Translations under genes and position numbers: made by a program
Assembly (NCBI GenBank): GCA_019614645.1
Contig: JABWDB010000004.1
Span: 6,014,001 to 6,078,000 of the forward strand
Origin: Stratiolaelaps scimitus
Lineage: Eukaryota; Arthropoda; Arachnida; Mesostigmata; Laelapidae
Direction: 5' to 3'
Length of the DNA: 64,000 bases
Shown: one piece after another, positions 39,806-52,200 of the stretch
How positions within the stretch are numbered: position 1 is the first letter of the stretch
How the letters are laid out: the number at the start of each line of letters is the position of its first letter
Notes under the pieces: generated by a model
Databases searched by the model: none
What the model saw: only the letters and a program-made list of their open reading frames with translations
What the model was told of the DNA's origin: nothing

Positions 39806-41120
39806 CTCAGGTATCTACTGAGATTCATTTATTGTCGATTTCATATACAAAATGTAGATATATAATATATATAGGCGCAGTGGGGCAAATATGTCAGGCC
39901 TAGTCGTCCGCGCTTGTCGCCGGTGGCGCGGATCAGCCTGTGGTAAGGTTTCGAAGGCAAGAGGAAAAAAAGTTGATACTTAGATACTTACCAGGATTAC
40001 TCTCCTTCTTCGCTAAAGATGATTTCTACTTTTCCACTACTAATTGTGCTGATTTCTACCTCCCATACACGATGCTAAATTCGCTGTCAGCTTATATACC
40101 GGCATCCTACCCGTTTTATCCGCGGTCCCGCTGCAACTAACTGTCTTCGGCTAGTTTGTTTATCTGCATTGCACAGACGAAGCTTGCTTGTTACCAGCGA
40201 ACTTCACTGACGACCGGACAATACTTTTTACAGACAGCGCGTAGAGTCTCTCTCTGTAACAAAAATGAAAGCCGCCAAATGTGTCCTGCTGTGTCCTATG
40301 CAGTACTCTGCTCCTACGTTGGTTGCACACGAGTGCTACCTACATATGGCGCATGTTCGCCGTACTTCCTCGTCCGAAAGGATATTCCTATAGAAACTGG
40401 TAAATGCGTAGACATATCCTAGTGAAAACGTTATCTCACCTCAATGACACGGAGAGCACATTAGTTTAGGAAGAACATTTCACTTATCGTCATTGATATC
40501 AATACCACCCTTTCAATCATCTCGTAATACATCGTCCCGCACTGAGTGAGATACCCTTTGATAAACGTGAGATCACAACATGGCTATCCAAGCTGATAAT
40601 GAAATCTCGAGTTTCATCGCTTATACAAGCAGGTTTGTAATAATGTGCAGACATTTGAAAGATACCATACAAGAAAAAGAAATCTTCATATTGTTGTAGC
40701 CGATTTGTTTGTTCAAAATCGTCAATTTTATTGGTCTGTTGCCTCTCCCTCTTTATCTCCCTGTAATTGGCCCGAAGGCACTCGCATTTCACACCAGTTG
40801 GATCTGATCAAACTAAAATTAGGGTTAACTATTCATATATGTATATATATGTAATTCTAACGTTCGAATATTGTGTTCTCATATATGTATATATATATAT
40901 ATATATTTATTCATCAAGGTCTGTTGACGGAACTGCAGTTGCATAATGGTTAAATTCTCGTAAGAGTAAAAATTAAAATGTTTAAAACATCTTAGTAAGC
41001 GGAAATTGTGTGTACGGCTTTTTTCATGTATTAAGAAGGCATTACAGAGTAAAACTATTATATTTCGTAGTTCCGATCAAGTTGGCATGCTAATGCATGA
41101 CCATGACCGCCCCCCCTTAT

Positions 41121-41148
41121 GGAACTGTTGATGATGTTCAACAGTTCC
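41121..41148. repeat. Perfect 11-bp hairpin
   Basis: Arms GGAACTGTTGA (41121-41131) and its exact complement (41138-41148), with a 6-nt loop, just after a C-rich run. Confidence 0.8.
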
Positions 41149-42255
41149 GCGAAGGCTTCAACGTCGCCATACGAGTATACACTCTCTTTCTTTCATTACT
41201 ATTATCATGCATAATCGTGCTGATGGTTGCGGTTTGAGCACTTTGATTTCATCCACTTTTGTCAACTCATTATAATTTTTATTGCTCTTTATAGAGTAAC
41301 ATTGCTGAAACTGAACGCAGGTTATGATTTCGAGAACTGATTGTTACGTTTCGAACGCTCATCTTGAAGCATGCATGCCATAACAAACGAACTTCAGCAT
41401 TTATTCACACGGTATTGTGTTGCATATAACCGACATCGTATGGACAATAATTTTCGCAGGCGGAAATAGTAATTTAGTTTGATAAAGCCTAAACTTAGTC
41501 GCACATCGATGCTGCTGATTGTATTGAAATGAGAGATTAGATCGTCTCACTCAGATGTGACACAACAGCTAATGTCGGATACCTATTGTTCTAATCATAC
41601 GATATAGCCAACCAATGAAGATATTGCAATTATATTCACAACGTCGAATGTCAGTAATAATCGTCGACGTGATGTTATGTACAGCTCTTACTTGTTTTCG
41701 CGTCCATTCGACTTCGACCACTGCGATATTGATTGATTACGGGATCTCTGCCAAATTTTGGTAGAGTGCTGTTGTTATAAATACTGCATAAGTGCGCGAG
41801 TGTAGCTGGTTATAATCGGGATGGCGCGCTTGTACGCATTATCATATCTGTGTGAATGATGACGTATTTCGAGACGCTGAGGTCCTGACCACGCCGACCG
41901 GTCAGTGGGGTATCGTGTATCGGCATACGATTGACAATGTTTACTTAAGCATTATTACTATTGGATAACGATTAGGCGTATATACACAGCTTGTGCTAAT
42001 AGTGTGTACGTGCGTGTATGTACTAACAAAATTGACCAAGTTAATATGGATGGACCGGCTCCGTCACGACTCAGACATGTTCATTCGTTTTGTAACACCG
42101 ACAACTCAGCTGCAACAGTAGTGAACAGATCGAGAAATGCCGGATCTGCCGCAACTGGGACCTCAGCAGGTACCTGGGAAACAAATGCCGACCACCGCTG
42201 TTGATATTCGAGTGTTGAATTGATACGATTGTGTGTGTTGTTTCGCGTACAGAAC

Positions 42256-42258
<3 letters not shown>

Positions 42259-42319
<61 letters not shown>
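42259..42319. repeat. (TA)n microsatellite, longest in the window
   Basis: Uninterrupted TA dinucleotide run of 61 nt, upstream of the ionotropic receptor exons. Confidence 0.97.
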
Positions 42320-42323
<4 letters not shown>

Positions 42324-43529
42324 TGCCCTATATCTATTCGACCTAGGCTTTTCTTTATTCAGCTCTATGAGCAGATTCGGTGATAAAACACCCTTGGATT
42401 GTTTCTGTGCTTTAAAATCGCGTTTTGAAAGGATAGGACGCACACAGTATCAACGGTGGTTACAATCGATTCTCTGGAAAGTGGACGTTAATTTGTTTTT
42501 ATTATAAAAATATTATTATTTGCAAACATCGCCGGAGCTCAACACTGCATCGATTTGAAAAATCAACTTATCTAGGTACAAAAAAGTTGGAGGAAACAAA
42601 TTTCGTCCAGTTAAAATACAAAAGCTGTGCAGTTTTTTGAGCTAACCTGAATTCGGCTGCCGCCGAAAAGGGCCCCATCCCACTGGAATAATCTTGTGAG
42701 AACATTTGCCTTGGAGGCCTCATAGAATATATATATATTAACAATGTCAATATATTAACTGTCATTGTCTGTAAAGTTGTTTCGGTGGTTGTGCAATAAA
42801 TAGGCAATTAAGCATTTAATGTTTTTCAGGCATTCCACATTTTAGACACTTAGTAACAGGCATGGCTGCCAGCCTGCAGTTGCTCTCGGTAACGTTACTA
42901 CCAATGTATCGCTGTCGTGCTTTATAACAGCGTAAATATTGACTGATAATTGACTTTCAGAAGGGGACGGTGATTTACGTTTCAACGAGAGCAGATGCCG
43001 ACTTCCGTGTTCGTTTCACGGTACCACCGGTATGGCGAACTAACTTAAGTCATTTTGCTTTTCTTAAGCCCATAGCACATCTCTGTAGCAGGTAAAACAC
43101 CTAATCTTTGTCTGCTCCGTAGAACAGCTTCATCTTGTGCTGCCGAGTTCCCCGATTCCCTGTTAACACCTACAAAGAAAACCAGCATGACTTATGGTGA
43201 AATTGGATGTATTTTATTATCAAAGCTTTTATTTTCTCTCAAAGTCTGCCAGTCCGCAGCTTCAGCGTAGAATAGGCCTAACGAAACATGATGATAACAG
43301 AGATGTGCTACTGGGTTCCCCAGATACAGAATAGAACTCAGAACATCGCAAGTCGGAAGTTTGATCCTTCATTTTCTTTTCATATTTCACCAATACCACG
43401 ACACTGGGCGGAGCAGTGTCGCTCTGTTCTTCATGGTGTTATTATTCATTTGTATTCATTTATATACTGACGTTCCCGCTCCGCATTGCAATGATATTGA
43501 ACTCTAATCACCTCGTGATTGTATTACAG

Positions 43530-44421
43530 CATGGCTACTATTGCAACGTAAAATGGGACTCGAATGGGCGATTTCTGACAAACAGCAGCGGGCCTTCGTA
43601 CCATATTTTTCAGGCGATGGTGACCTACATGAAGCTTAAGTGAGTGTTGCCATATAACTATGTGCTCATATATTTGATGCCGGGCTGAGGATGTACTCTA
43701 TGTTGCAGTGCTATCTACGTCTGAATGACAATTACAAATATGTTTTTCATGTCAGTCAACCTGCTAGTTTCCTGTTGACAGTAGATTAATTCCCGACTAA
43801 CCTGTATCGACGCCGTTCTTTTCCAACGGTTTCTTAACTAATTCTGTTTAGTTATAGCGTGCAGATACCGCACGAATGGACCACGGGCACGTATAGGCCG
43901 GATGGTAATTGGACAGGGTCCTTAGCTCCGATGCAGGCCGAGGTGAGAGTGTATGCCCTTACTTACTTATGCCAAAGTAAGTAAGGGTTATATAAACATA
44001 AAATGAATAAATCCCACTTCTTATAAAACGAATGACACAAAATACTCGTAGTTAGTTAGTTAGTTACTTAGTTCGGTAGTGGTGATATATAAATAATATA
44101 TAAATAATCAATACATAAACTGCATGTGTGAAATTGTCATTGCTATTAGTGCTTTATCGAGTTAGTATCAATTTGTCTTATACAAGTTTATTCTGGTTGA
44201 GTGCTGGATTCATCTGAGTTGAGTGCTGGATTTGGTGTTTTTTTTTGTTGTAGGAGGTGGATTTCTCAACTGGACCGTTCATTCCAACGGAAGAGAGGAC
44301 TAGAGACTTTCAAATGACGATACCTTTCTATTGGGATACCGCGAGCATAGTCGCAGGTGTCGTAAGATCTTAAGTTCAAATATGACATTGTATACATATA
44401 TATATATATACAGCATGCTTA

Positions 44422-44457
<36 letters not shown>

Positions 44458-47400
44458 GTGTTACGGACGTGTTAGATATAGGCCATTGGTAGCCATCTTC
44501 ATAGTATGCTAATTTAGTATATATATATATATACCACTAAGAGAGAATATCACAGTTTAATTTAACAGAATATTTGTTATTGAGATGCTATGAGTGCATG
44601 CATTTTTTTAAAAAGTAAAGCAGCATTTTCATGTGTCGAACAGTATGTACTACAAATACTGTTGTCAGACCTGTCCGTGGCTACTACTATTATCTAATGC
44701 TTAGCTTATTCAGACAGGAGTGTTCGTTCAACAGAAGGTGACCAATTTTGTCGGATGTTTTGCGCTCCAGGTCAGAGCTTCTCCGTGTCAGTAAATGTGT
44801 TTGGCTATGTACGGATCTTCAGCTGGCAGGCGTGGATCTTGACTTTTTGCGCTGTCCTCCTCATGAGCCTGCTGAGCGCTGCATTTGAGAAGACGTTGCG
44901 ACCCTTCGTAATGTACAATTCGAATTTGTTTCGGAGAAAAGTGAACAAAACGTACGGAAACCTCTTCGGAAGATATCTGTTCAATTACGCTACTAGCTTG
45001 CTCTTGATGGGTGAGATATTCGCGCTTTTCTTTTTGTTTTGTAGTGGTTTATTGTAGATGTCTATAGCATACGTAGACGGCATCAGACATGCAACAGGTC
45101 ATTTGCATGTGTGACCCAATCAACAGCTTGCAGTAGGTAGTAAGAGCTTCCTCTAGGGTACTTTTGTTTTTGAGATTAGGGAATACGAGATGCCCAATCA
45201 ATTAGAGCACCATACGCGTTCAGACGTACGAGTTGTGTGCATCTGTATAGCACATGATCAGCTTCACTAAAAATGACGTTAAATCATCCAAATCGTAATC
45301 ATTAATTAGTTATAGTTTGTGTCTCTTCCCTGTACTCAGACAAGTTGTTCCCACGACCCCACAATGTATCCCTGCAGTTCAGCTGGGGTCCCTTTGTGAT
45401 ATATATTTTTGCTCTGATCTTGATTTGAAGTTTTCGTTTATTAATTTTGACCTCCGAACGCAAATCCATAACACAACGATGGTGTTCTCACGTCATCTGT
45501 TCTTGATATTCAGGCATCGATGAGGTGTGGCTTCCTGGTGGACATAGTCTACGAGTACTTTTGTCCGCTTGGCTTATGGCCGTGCTCGTGCTAATGCAGG
45601 TGTTCACCGCACAAATCCGTGCGACGCTTTTGGTGAAAACGGAGCCTCCGCGCGTTGACGATGCAGCGACGGTGATTCAGAAAGGACTTATCCCGTTTAT
45701 GTGGCGAGGGAGCGCCTATCCTCTGATCTTCAAGGCGAGTACACACTCGGTATTTTCGCTCGGATTTGATTGGCCAAATATTGGACCTCGATGCTTCGCT
45801 CTGCTCAATAGTTCCTCACAGTTGAGTTGGTGCGTGTGTTAACGTCGTTAACGACGATTAATATATATCAAATACAACAGTTGGCAACAGCGGAATGTCG
45901 ATTTCGCAGTAACATTTATGTGAACATGGCCAAGAGGAATCATCATTGAAATGACCTACTGCGAATGGTATACTGCGAAGATTTTCGATATAATCACACA
46001 GGTCCTAGTCTACTGAAGTCAAATTACACTCTTTGCCATAAGCGACAGTGCGATTCTGCTTCTTTATAGATATATATATATATATCTATATATGCATCTA
46101 TTTTTTATTTCTTTCGGCTCTTATTCCCACTGATCATTAGAACTCAAACGACAGCTATCTGATGGAGATCGAAAGGCGTTCGGTCGCTATGCGATCGCAG
46201 TTTCTCGATAGTGAACTTTTCCTGCCACCGAGACTTACTGAAGTGCTCCGCGGTCGAGGTGTGATGATTGCTGATACAGTGACCCTCATCAATGGTTAGT
46301 TAACGATGAATCTAGAATAATATAGCAATAGTTTGATGGATAAGTTGATTCAGCAGCGTTGGCATATGTATAAATATAATACGAACGCGTCTGCCAGTCA
46401 GGAAAAAGGTAGTGCTATTACCATTGATCTATTCGTCAGGCATGGCACAACAACAAATGTGCTCCTCAGCCGATGGTCTCGTTGTTCGCTGGATGAGTGT
46501 AACCTACATCAGCTTTCTATACATTGGCTCTAGAAGAATGTTGCCAAGATGTGCATCTATTCCAAATCAAAATAGGCGGGTTTGCAACCATTATAAGTAA
46601 CAGTGTCGCGCTGGGAACAGCACCTACAGTATCAGAGAATAAACGGCAATGGTTGTATTGAAATATGGGTTAATTCGGTGCCTGAATTCGAACAAGCAAA
46701 GAGCATAAACGTTAGCTCACGTTAGCTCAGACACCCGTGAAAACATGCTGCCCGGAGACGGGGTTTTTCACTATGGGGACGTATCTCAGGGGTACATCCG
46801 CAGTTCACTGAGGATGAGGTCGCTGGGTCTCTTAGTGATCAAGTGGTTATTGCTGTCCGAAGGGTGCAATACAATGTGCTGACTAAGGGAACTAATGACA
46901 GTACCCTAACAATACGAAGAATACCTGGAAAATGAACATCTGCTTCCAGGGACAAATCAGAGACGAAGTTGAGTTATGGGGCGAAATTCTTCCAGTGACC
47001 TTGAAGTCAATGACAATGCAATAAATGTCCAAACCAGCTTGATATCGAAGATACAGTCACATTCTCCGACCATGCTATGTGTAAGCTCAGCCAAGGCTGG
47101 AAAACCAAAATTGTGATTGACTGGGTTAAATATCGGGAAATAATTGAGCGCGGGCTGAGAGAGTGGCTGGATATGGTACAATTGATCAATCAAGCAAAAC
47201 ATCAAGCTACCGTTTAGGTAACGGTTCCACCCGGAAGAACACCTGCTCCTGATTTTCACCTTGCCCGTCTGATAAATGCTGTTAAGAAACTACGCGCTCG
47301 CTGGAAGAAATTTGTACTTTTCGCTGATTGTGCTGATTACCTGGTTCTCAAGACAATGGGAGTTCTGGAGTATGCAAGCATCCTAAAGGTTATAAGTTAC

Positions 47401-50077
47401 GACAGCAGCATAAATCTCACTTGTCGATGAACACAGCGCTCGTGGATAAGTGGAAATTTGTGAAAAATGGAAAGGAAGGACAGATGAGGAGTCCACTTGC
47501 CCCTGTATGTATCGTACTGAAGAAATATGGAGAAACCAGTAAAAGGTAAAGGTAAAGGTAAAGGTTTTATTGGTTTATTAAAGGAGCTGCAATTTTTACA
47601 ATGCTTAAGCTCTCTTATATGTCACGCGGCGGGGCTCGAACCTGCGGCCTCTGGCTTCCGATAGCTAGAGGCTTAGCCGCCCAAGCCACCGCGCTGACGG
47701 TAGGAGCTAAAGAGGACCGACGACTCTCGGTGCCCTTCACCCAGTGGGAGTTGGTGCTGGCGTTGAAAGCGGCAGATGCGAGGAGTGCATCCGGACCTGA
47801 TGGGATCTCGAATAAGCAACTCTGTCGCTATCAAGAGCGGGACGAGCAGCCTTGCTGAATAAGATGAACAATATTCTGGACAGTGGCAAATTCACGGATG
47901 AGTGGAAGGTCAGGGAAGGAGTGGCATTACTCAAGCCAGAGCGCAACAGACTTGACATCGGCTCATATCGTATTATTGTCAAAACGCCGCACGTTGGAAA
48001 GGTACTCGAGCGAATGCTGCTTAGGCGTCTCTTAAATTCACTAGAACCCAAGCACTTCCTGGTAGATGATATGTCAGCCTACCAACTTCGGTCGGCACAA
48101 GACAATGTGCTGGAGACGACGCTGTAGTAATTCGAGATAACAGGAATGATCATTCTCCCGCTGGTACAAACCATTGCTAGGATGACGTGCGCCGAGATAA
48201 TTTGTATTGAGACGCGTTCAGCAGTTGGCTTTCTTCGTCTTTCTGATGGTTCGCCTCAACAGGAGTAACCCGGAACTGCATGACCGTTCCACCAAGGCAG
48301 CGTACCGGCTTCTACTACGTTGGCCGGGTGCCCTGCAATCGGCATTATCTGTCGATGATGATGCGCCGAGAGATTCACCCGAAGATTCGAGAAGCCTTCG
48401 ACGAAAAGTACGTAAATAGTGGTAGCATTGCCCGGGGAGTCGGACGCTTGAAAATGGGCAAATGGACTTAGTGAATAGCTCTTATGGCGGAGGATGGTGC
48501 ACACGTATAATCTCTCACCCCAACGAAACTATTTCGGGCTGACTCTCAGCCAACATTTCACGTCTACGCAACCGCTTCGGCACCGCTTCAACAACTCACC
48601 TTACAACTCTGTTTATTCGTGTGCAAACGTACATAAGCATATCAGAATAATGGCAAATATGCGAATGCTGTGGATTGGGAACGACACGGGAGACGGTATC
48701 TAAATATTATTCCCTGAGTTTAGTATACTTTGATATCCTTGGACTACGCGTGTCAGGGCTTTGAAATGTTCAAATCACGTAGGCCGTCTTGTCTCATGCG
48801 TTTATCATCAGGATTCGTGAGATGTTCGAGGCCGGCCTCGTGCGGCGGTGGTCGATCCGTACCCTGGGCGATCTCGAGACCTGTAATCGTCGCCATGAAA
48901 GCCAGGATTCAAATGTTCGTCCCCTTGATTTAGACGACGTACAGGTCAGTGCGCAGCTTCGTATGCCATTATTTGACACCAGGTTGGCGCTCCTCGTTCG
49001 ATCTCGGAGAGGACACATGTTGTATCTTGCATTAATTTCTCATATGCGTCACATTTGAAAGGTATACATATGTGAAAAATACGGATCACGTACTTTACCT
49101 ACGATAAGCTAAATACACGCCCTCTCATGGCACGTTCGGTGCATGCGACGCAACGTAGGAAAGTGAATGGTCGGGCTATTTGTCGAGCCGTCGAATTTTG
49201 ACTCTGAAACAGCCTGAAAAGACAGCAAGCATCGCTTGCACAAGAACGCTTGTGTGTACGGTGTTCTTTTTTGAATAGTGCACCAGTTAAGTTCACGGTA
49301 GCGTTGTAGTGGCTCGTTGATACCAAGCTGATACCTATAAACACTGATGGGCGATCTTGTGCAAAATCGCTTGCCGATTAATGCCACTACTGGAAGAGTA
49401 CTACGATTATTTTTAACAACGGATGTCATTATTTAGATCCAATGTGGTAGTCGACATTGTGAACATCTTTCTCTCGACACAAATATCCTTCGTGTCGCGA
49501 TTCAGTTTTTGGCTTCATATTAATGGACGGAACCTGACATTTGCAACAACTGCTTTGTGCTTTTGCGGCGCCGTCCGGTTATTGTCCAGTCCGTCGCAAC
49601 ACGTTTTCAAAAACGAAAATCTAGACGCTTCGACATTTTGCCGACTTGATTGCATTTTGTTCATTTTTTCCATGAAACACTCTGTCATTGATATCAACGG
49701 GTTCGTCCAGACTGCTCATGGATCTCATCTGCTGTATTCATGAGTGGTCTAATGAGATCAACAAATGTTTGCCTAGCCCCGAAACGTGAATGAGTTGACA
49801 TTTAAAGAGTTTCCGTTACATTGCCCTACGCCGATATTATTTGCAGGGCCTGTTTTACATGCTGATCCTATCGCTCGCTTTTGATGGCTTGCTCCTGCTG
49901 GCCGAGCTGGCCTTGCATACGCTGCGGTCCTGCTTGCGCAGAAGAGCCGAGGGAGCACCCAGCCTTGACGAACCAAAGGAACGCGTTTCGTCTGACATTG
50001 TGCTCAGAATGCGCGATAAACTCATGGATTTTCGTAAGCTTGTGGTTCATCAAAGAACTTTGCACACTGAGAGTTGA
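43530..50077 (+). CDS. Ionotropic receptor (IR), nine exons, 5' end not found
   Basis: Variant glutamate-receptor channel of the IR family, used by arthropods to sense chemicals, humidity or temperature. Exons: 43530-43639, 43852-43942, 44254-44356, 44771-45010, 45514-45734, 46141-46294, 48263-48407, 48812-48944, 49847-50077. All junction phases agree and give 475 residues from the ligand-binding lobe to the stop. Seen in order: HGYYCNVKWDSNGRF; S1 GPFIPTEERTRDFQMTIPFY with the binding-type Arg; TM1 about WQAWILTFCAVLLMSLL; TM2 about LLSAWLMAVLVLMQVFTAQI; S2; TM3 GLFYMLILSLAFDGLLLLAE; a short basic tail. The fifth intron appears to use a GC donor (AAG|GCGAGT). The fourth-exon acceptor was chosen because it restores the usual spacing before TM1. 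A LINE with a nested SINE occupies the sixth intron. The start codon and N-terminus remain unidentified. The ligand cannot be told. Confidence 0.9.
43956..43987. repeat. Perfect 13-bp hairpin in IR intron
   Basis: Arms CCCTTACTTACTT (43956-43968) and its exact complement (43975-43987), with a 6-nt loop. It begins 14 nt after the second recognised exon and could affect splicing of that intron. Confidence 0.85.
44391..44457. repeat. (TA)n microsatellite pair in IR intron
   Basis: Two AT-dinucleotide tracts separated by CAGCATGC, with single C interruptions. A further tract lies at about 44518-44533. Confidence 0.9.
46780..48130 (+). mobile_element. Decayed non-LTR retrotransposon (jockey-like LINE) in IR intron
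   Basis: Frameshifted fragments in the sense direction. An ORF1 gag-like piece (PQFTEDEVAGSLSDQ, about 46790-46840) is followed by ORF2 endonuclease C-terminal sequence with the SDH motif (TVTFSDHAM, about 47055-47080). A linker TVPPGRTPAPDFHLARLI comes next (about 47220-47275), then reverse transcriptase start RSASGPDGISNKQL (about 47780-47820) and DIGSYRIIVKTPHVGKVLER (about 47957-48016). Frames change several times, most of ORF1 and the catalytic RT core are missing, and a SINE interrupts it. Not active. Confidence 0.82.
47541..47715 (-). mobile_element. tRNA-derived SINE nested in the LINE
   Basis: Reading the minus strand: A box TGGCTTGGGCGG, then about 34 nt, then a perfect B box GGTTCGAGCCC, followed by a short body and a tail of ACCTTT repeats (about 47541-47565 on the plus strand). 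This is the layout of a tRNA-derived SINE. Removing it would bring together the flanking LINE frame (TSK ... EDRRLSVPFTQWE), showing that it inserted into the LINE. Short A-rich flanks (TAAAAGG / TAAAGAGG) may be the target duplication. Confidence 0.75.
48528..48600 (+). repeat. Dispersed repeat R2, copy 2
   Basis: Collinear with 29455-29520: TTTCGGGCTGACTCTCAGCC, then ATTTCACGTCTACG, CCGCTTCGG and CCGCTTCA. It lies in the seventh recognised intron of the ionotropic receptor gene. Confidence 0.55.
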
Positions 50078-50123
50078 TTTGCACAGAGGAAGACGTCGTT
50101 CTTCTAATACCATGTAATGAATG

Positions 50124-50129
50124 AATAAA
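50124..50129 (+). terminator. Poly(A) signal of the IR gene
   Basis: Canonical AATAAA 46 nt after the receptor stop codon. Confidence 0.6.
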
Positions 50130-50429
50130 GAGCTCGTCTTCGTGTTAAGGGTAAATTGCAGTGTTATCCCTTAGGGATAAAAGTTTCAATCGATCGTATG
50201 TCGACATGCAGGAAGGTCCGAGCAGCGCTTATCGCTATTATGTAGTAGAAATCCTTGTGGCAATATTCAATAAGCCGTTTTGAAACATTTCCCGATAGGC
50301 CGTAATGATAGTCCTCATTATTATGTGCATTTAGACAAATCTTAGGTGCTGCTGGGGCGCTACAGGTGAAACGTGCGGTAGACTGTATCCCTAGTGTGCC
50401 TATAGTGCTATATTGAAAGAGCTTAAGAC

Positions 50430-50520
50430 ACAATCTCGCGATCGAGTCGTATCTGCCTAACAGCGAGGGACAGGCGTTGCAGAACGAAAGATTCTGCGCG
50501 CACACCAGCAACGGTAGAAG
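50430..50520 (+). repeat. Dispersed repeat R1, copy 1
   Basis: ACAGCGAGGGACAGGCG followed by TTGCAGAACGAAAGATTCTG and TGCGCGCAC matches the core of R1 copies at 59219-59280 (plus) and 56130-56195 (minus). Only the core is visible here. The class is unknown. Confidence 0.55.
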
Positions 50521-52200
50521 GTTGTTAGAAGCATGGGAAACGATAAGGAAATGCTAGACAAGGGAACCGGCTGAATCGGCTATCACTACTGGCGCATACG
50601 ATAATGATTTAATTAAAACATGATCCGAGCGTGTTCTGTAACCGGAACCAACATCATGCGTCTGTATCGTTAAAAAAATATATTCAATTAATCGTTTACA
50701 TATATAATATTCCTTTTTCTTTTAATTAGTACTTTTAATAACAAACACATTATATTGACTCCCGTTGGACAACACGTAAACGCACGTATCTGCAAAGCCC
50801 CCCTTTCAATCAACGGTGGAGATATCACGGGACCGTTGAGACTACGATTGCCTCGTCGTGCTACAATTAATTGACACGCATAGGTCGGACGACGGATGAG
50901 ACGGTCGAGGAAGCGCACACTTTCAAACTGACAGGCGGAGATAGCAAATCGTTGTTCTAGTCATAGGTGGACCATTGAAAGTCACTCGCAATCGCGTTCG
51001 ATTTACTCACGCCAATTGTCTGTCGTGTCACGTTTGCAGAGATATTCGACCGAGCCGAATATTGCAATCTGACAAGACGATTGCGCCTCCTTCCGTTAGA
51101 GGGAATAGTTCCGCGGACAATGTACGTCGACAATATAACAGAGCATGATATGTTATACCATATGTTGGCAATGGGCAAAAAAGATGGCCATACTAGTTAA
51201 TGAAGCACCGGCCTAATGGTGAAATGAAGCGTTCGTTTAGAAGAGTAGTATTCATGCATAGTAGATATTGGAGTTGTCTCTCATTCGGGAATATTCTCCA
51301 GTGTGAAATATTCCCCGTAATAAATTCCTAATAATCAGAGCGCCTATGCAAATATGTGTGATCTTTGCGAAATGTTCTAAGAGAATAAAATGTGCTTCTA
51401 CAAAAGTCTCGAAAATTATCGTAGTTCTTTCTAATTGAATGAATTGGAACGAGTTTCTTAACTTGTATACGCAATATATATATATATATATATAAAACAA
51501 ATTTCGCGAGTTTGACTTGGAGTTTTCAGGCTCAGGAAACAGATCTAACTGTGTGTCTCCCAGATGCCCAGATGTGCTTCTAAGCATATGACCTCGGCGT
51601 TTATGTCAATATCAATTACGTCACCGAGTCCATCGTTCACTAGAGATTTATTTATATAATCTGATGTACACATATTACACACAGACACACACACCCACAA
51701 GTGTGGAAGTTATCACTGTGGTTTTATTTCTATCCGGTACAACTCGTCGAGCTGTATTATTGTCCGACAGCGAAATGACTACGGCAAAGTAATGAGCAAT
51801 GGCACACTCACGGAGCCGTCAAATATTTGTACCAAATCCTCCCGCCATACGACTCTAGTGCTCCGTCTCTGCTCGATCAAAGAAACAACGTGACCCCCTA
51901 TCCACGACAACTCGTCCATAGTGTCTCACTGATCATGCCACAGAGTTACGGATCTGTCGCTATTCGCTACAGCGGACCACACAAGTGGTCCGACTCTATC
52001 ACACGACATGAGCTTCCTAGATCCTACATAGATCGATGGTGACACACGCAAACTCGCTATATATCCCGTCGGGTTAAGCCTACTACCGGAGCAAGGTCTA
52101 CGTAGTACTATCGTCCGTAGTAGGATCACTCATTAAGGGCGAGCGTGGATTCAAGGCTGGTACCGGACGAGCAACTGAGATGTGGATCGAGTGAGTCGTA

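Larger units (their letters stand above)
38228..43529. other. HSP10 upstream region and intergenic DNA before the IR gene
   Basis: Holds the heat-shock element at 38855-38867 and a two-unit TTCTCGAA at 38483-38490, a tRNA-like SINE head at about 39722-39805, a hairpin at 41121-41148, TA runs near 40840-40905, and a 61-nt (TA)n run at 42259-42319. Long minus frames at 38842-39644 have no recognisable product. The missing 5' exon(s) of the ionotropic receptor should lie within about 42-43.5 kb; I could not fix them. Confidence 0.5.
50078..52200. other. Intergenic between the IR gene and the secreted Cys-rich gene
   Basis: No gene is seen. It contains the IR poly(A) signal, R1 copy 1, a TA run near 51475-51494 and an 8-bp hairpin at 51973-51992 (CGGACCAC, loop ACAA). 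No promoter element of the following gene can be named with confidence. Confidence 0.55.

Noticed and set aside
42967..43102. Possible upstream exon of the ionotropic receptor (open after TTTCAG, FRVRFTVPP-like)
   Set aside because: It looks like an IR S1 start, but its best donor is in the wrong phase for the exon at 43530, so I did not join it.
44714..44770. Longer version of the fourth recognised receptor exon, starting at 44714
   Set aside because: It is in frame, but it inserts about 19 extra residues before TM1; the acceptor at 44770 gives the usual spacing.
48263..48407. Read first as LINE reverse transcriptase debris
   Set aside because: It has exact splice sites and phases matching the receptor exons before and after, and supplies the missing S2 segment.
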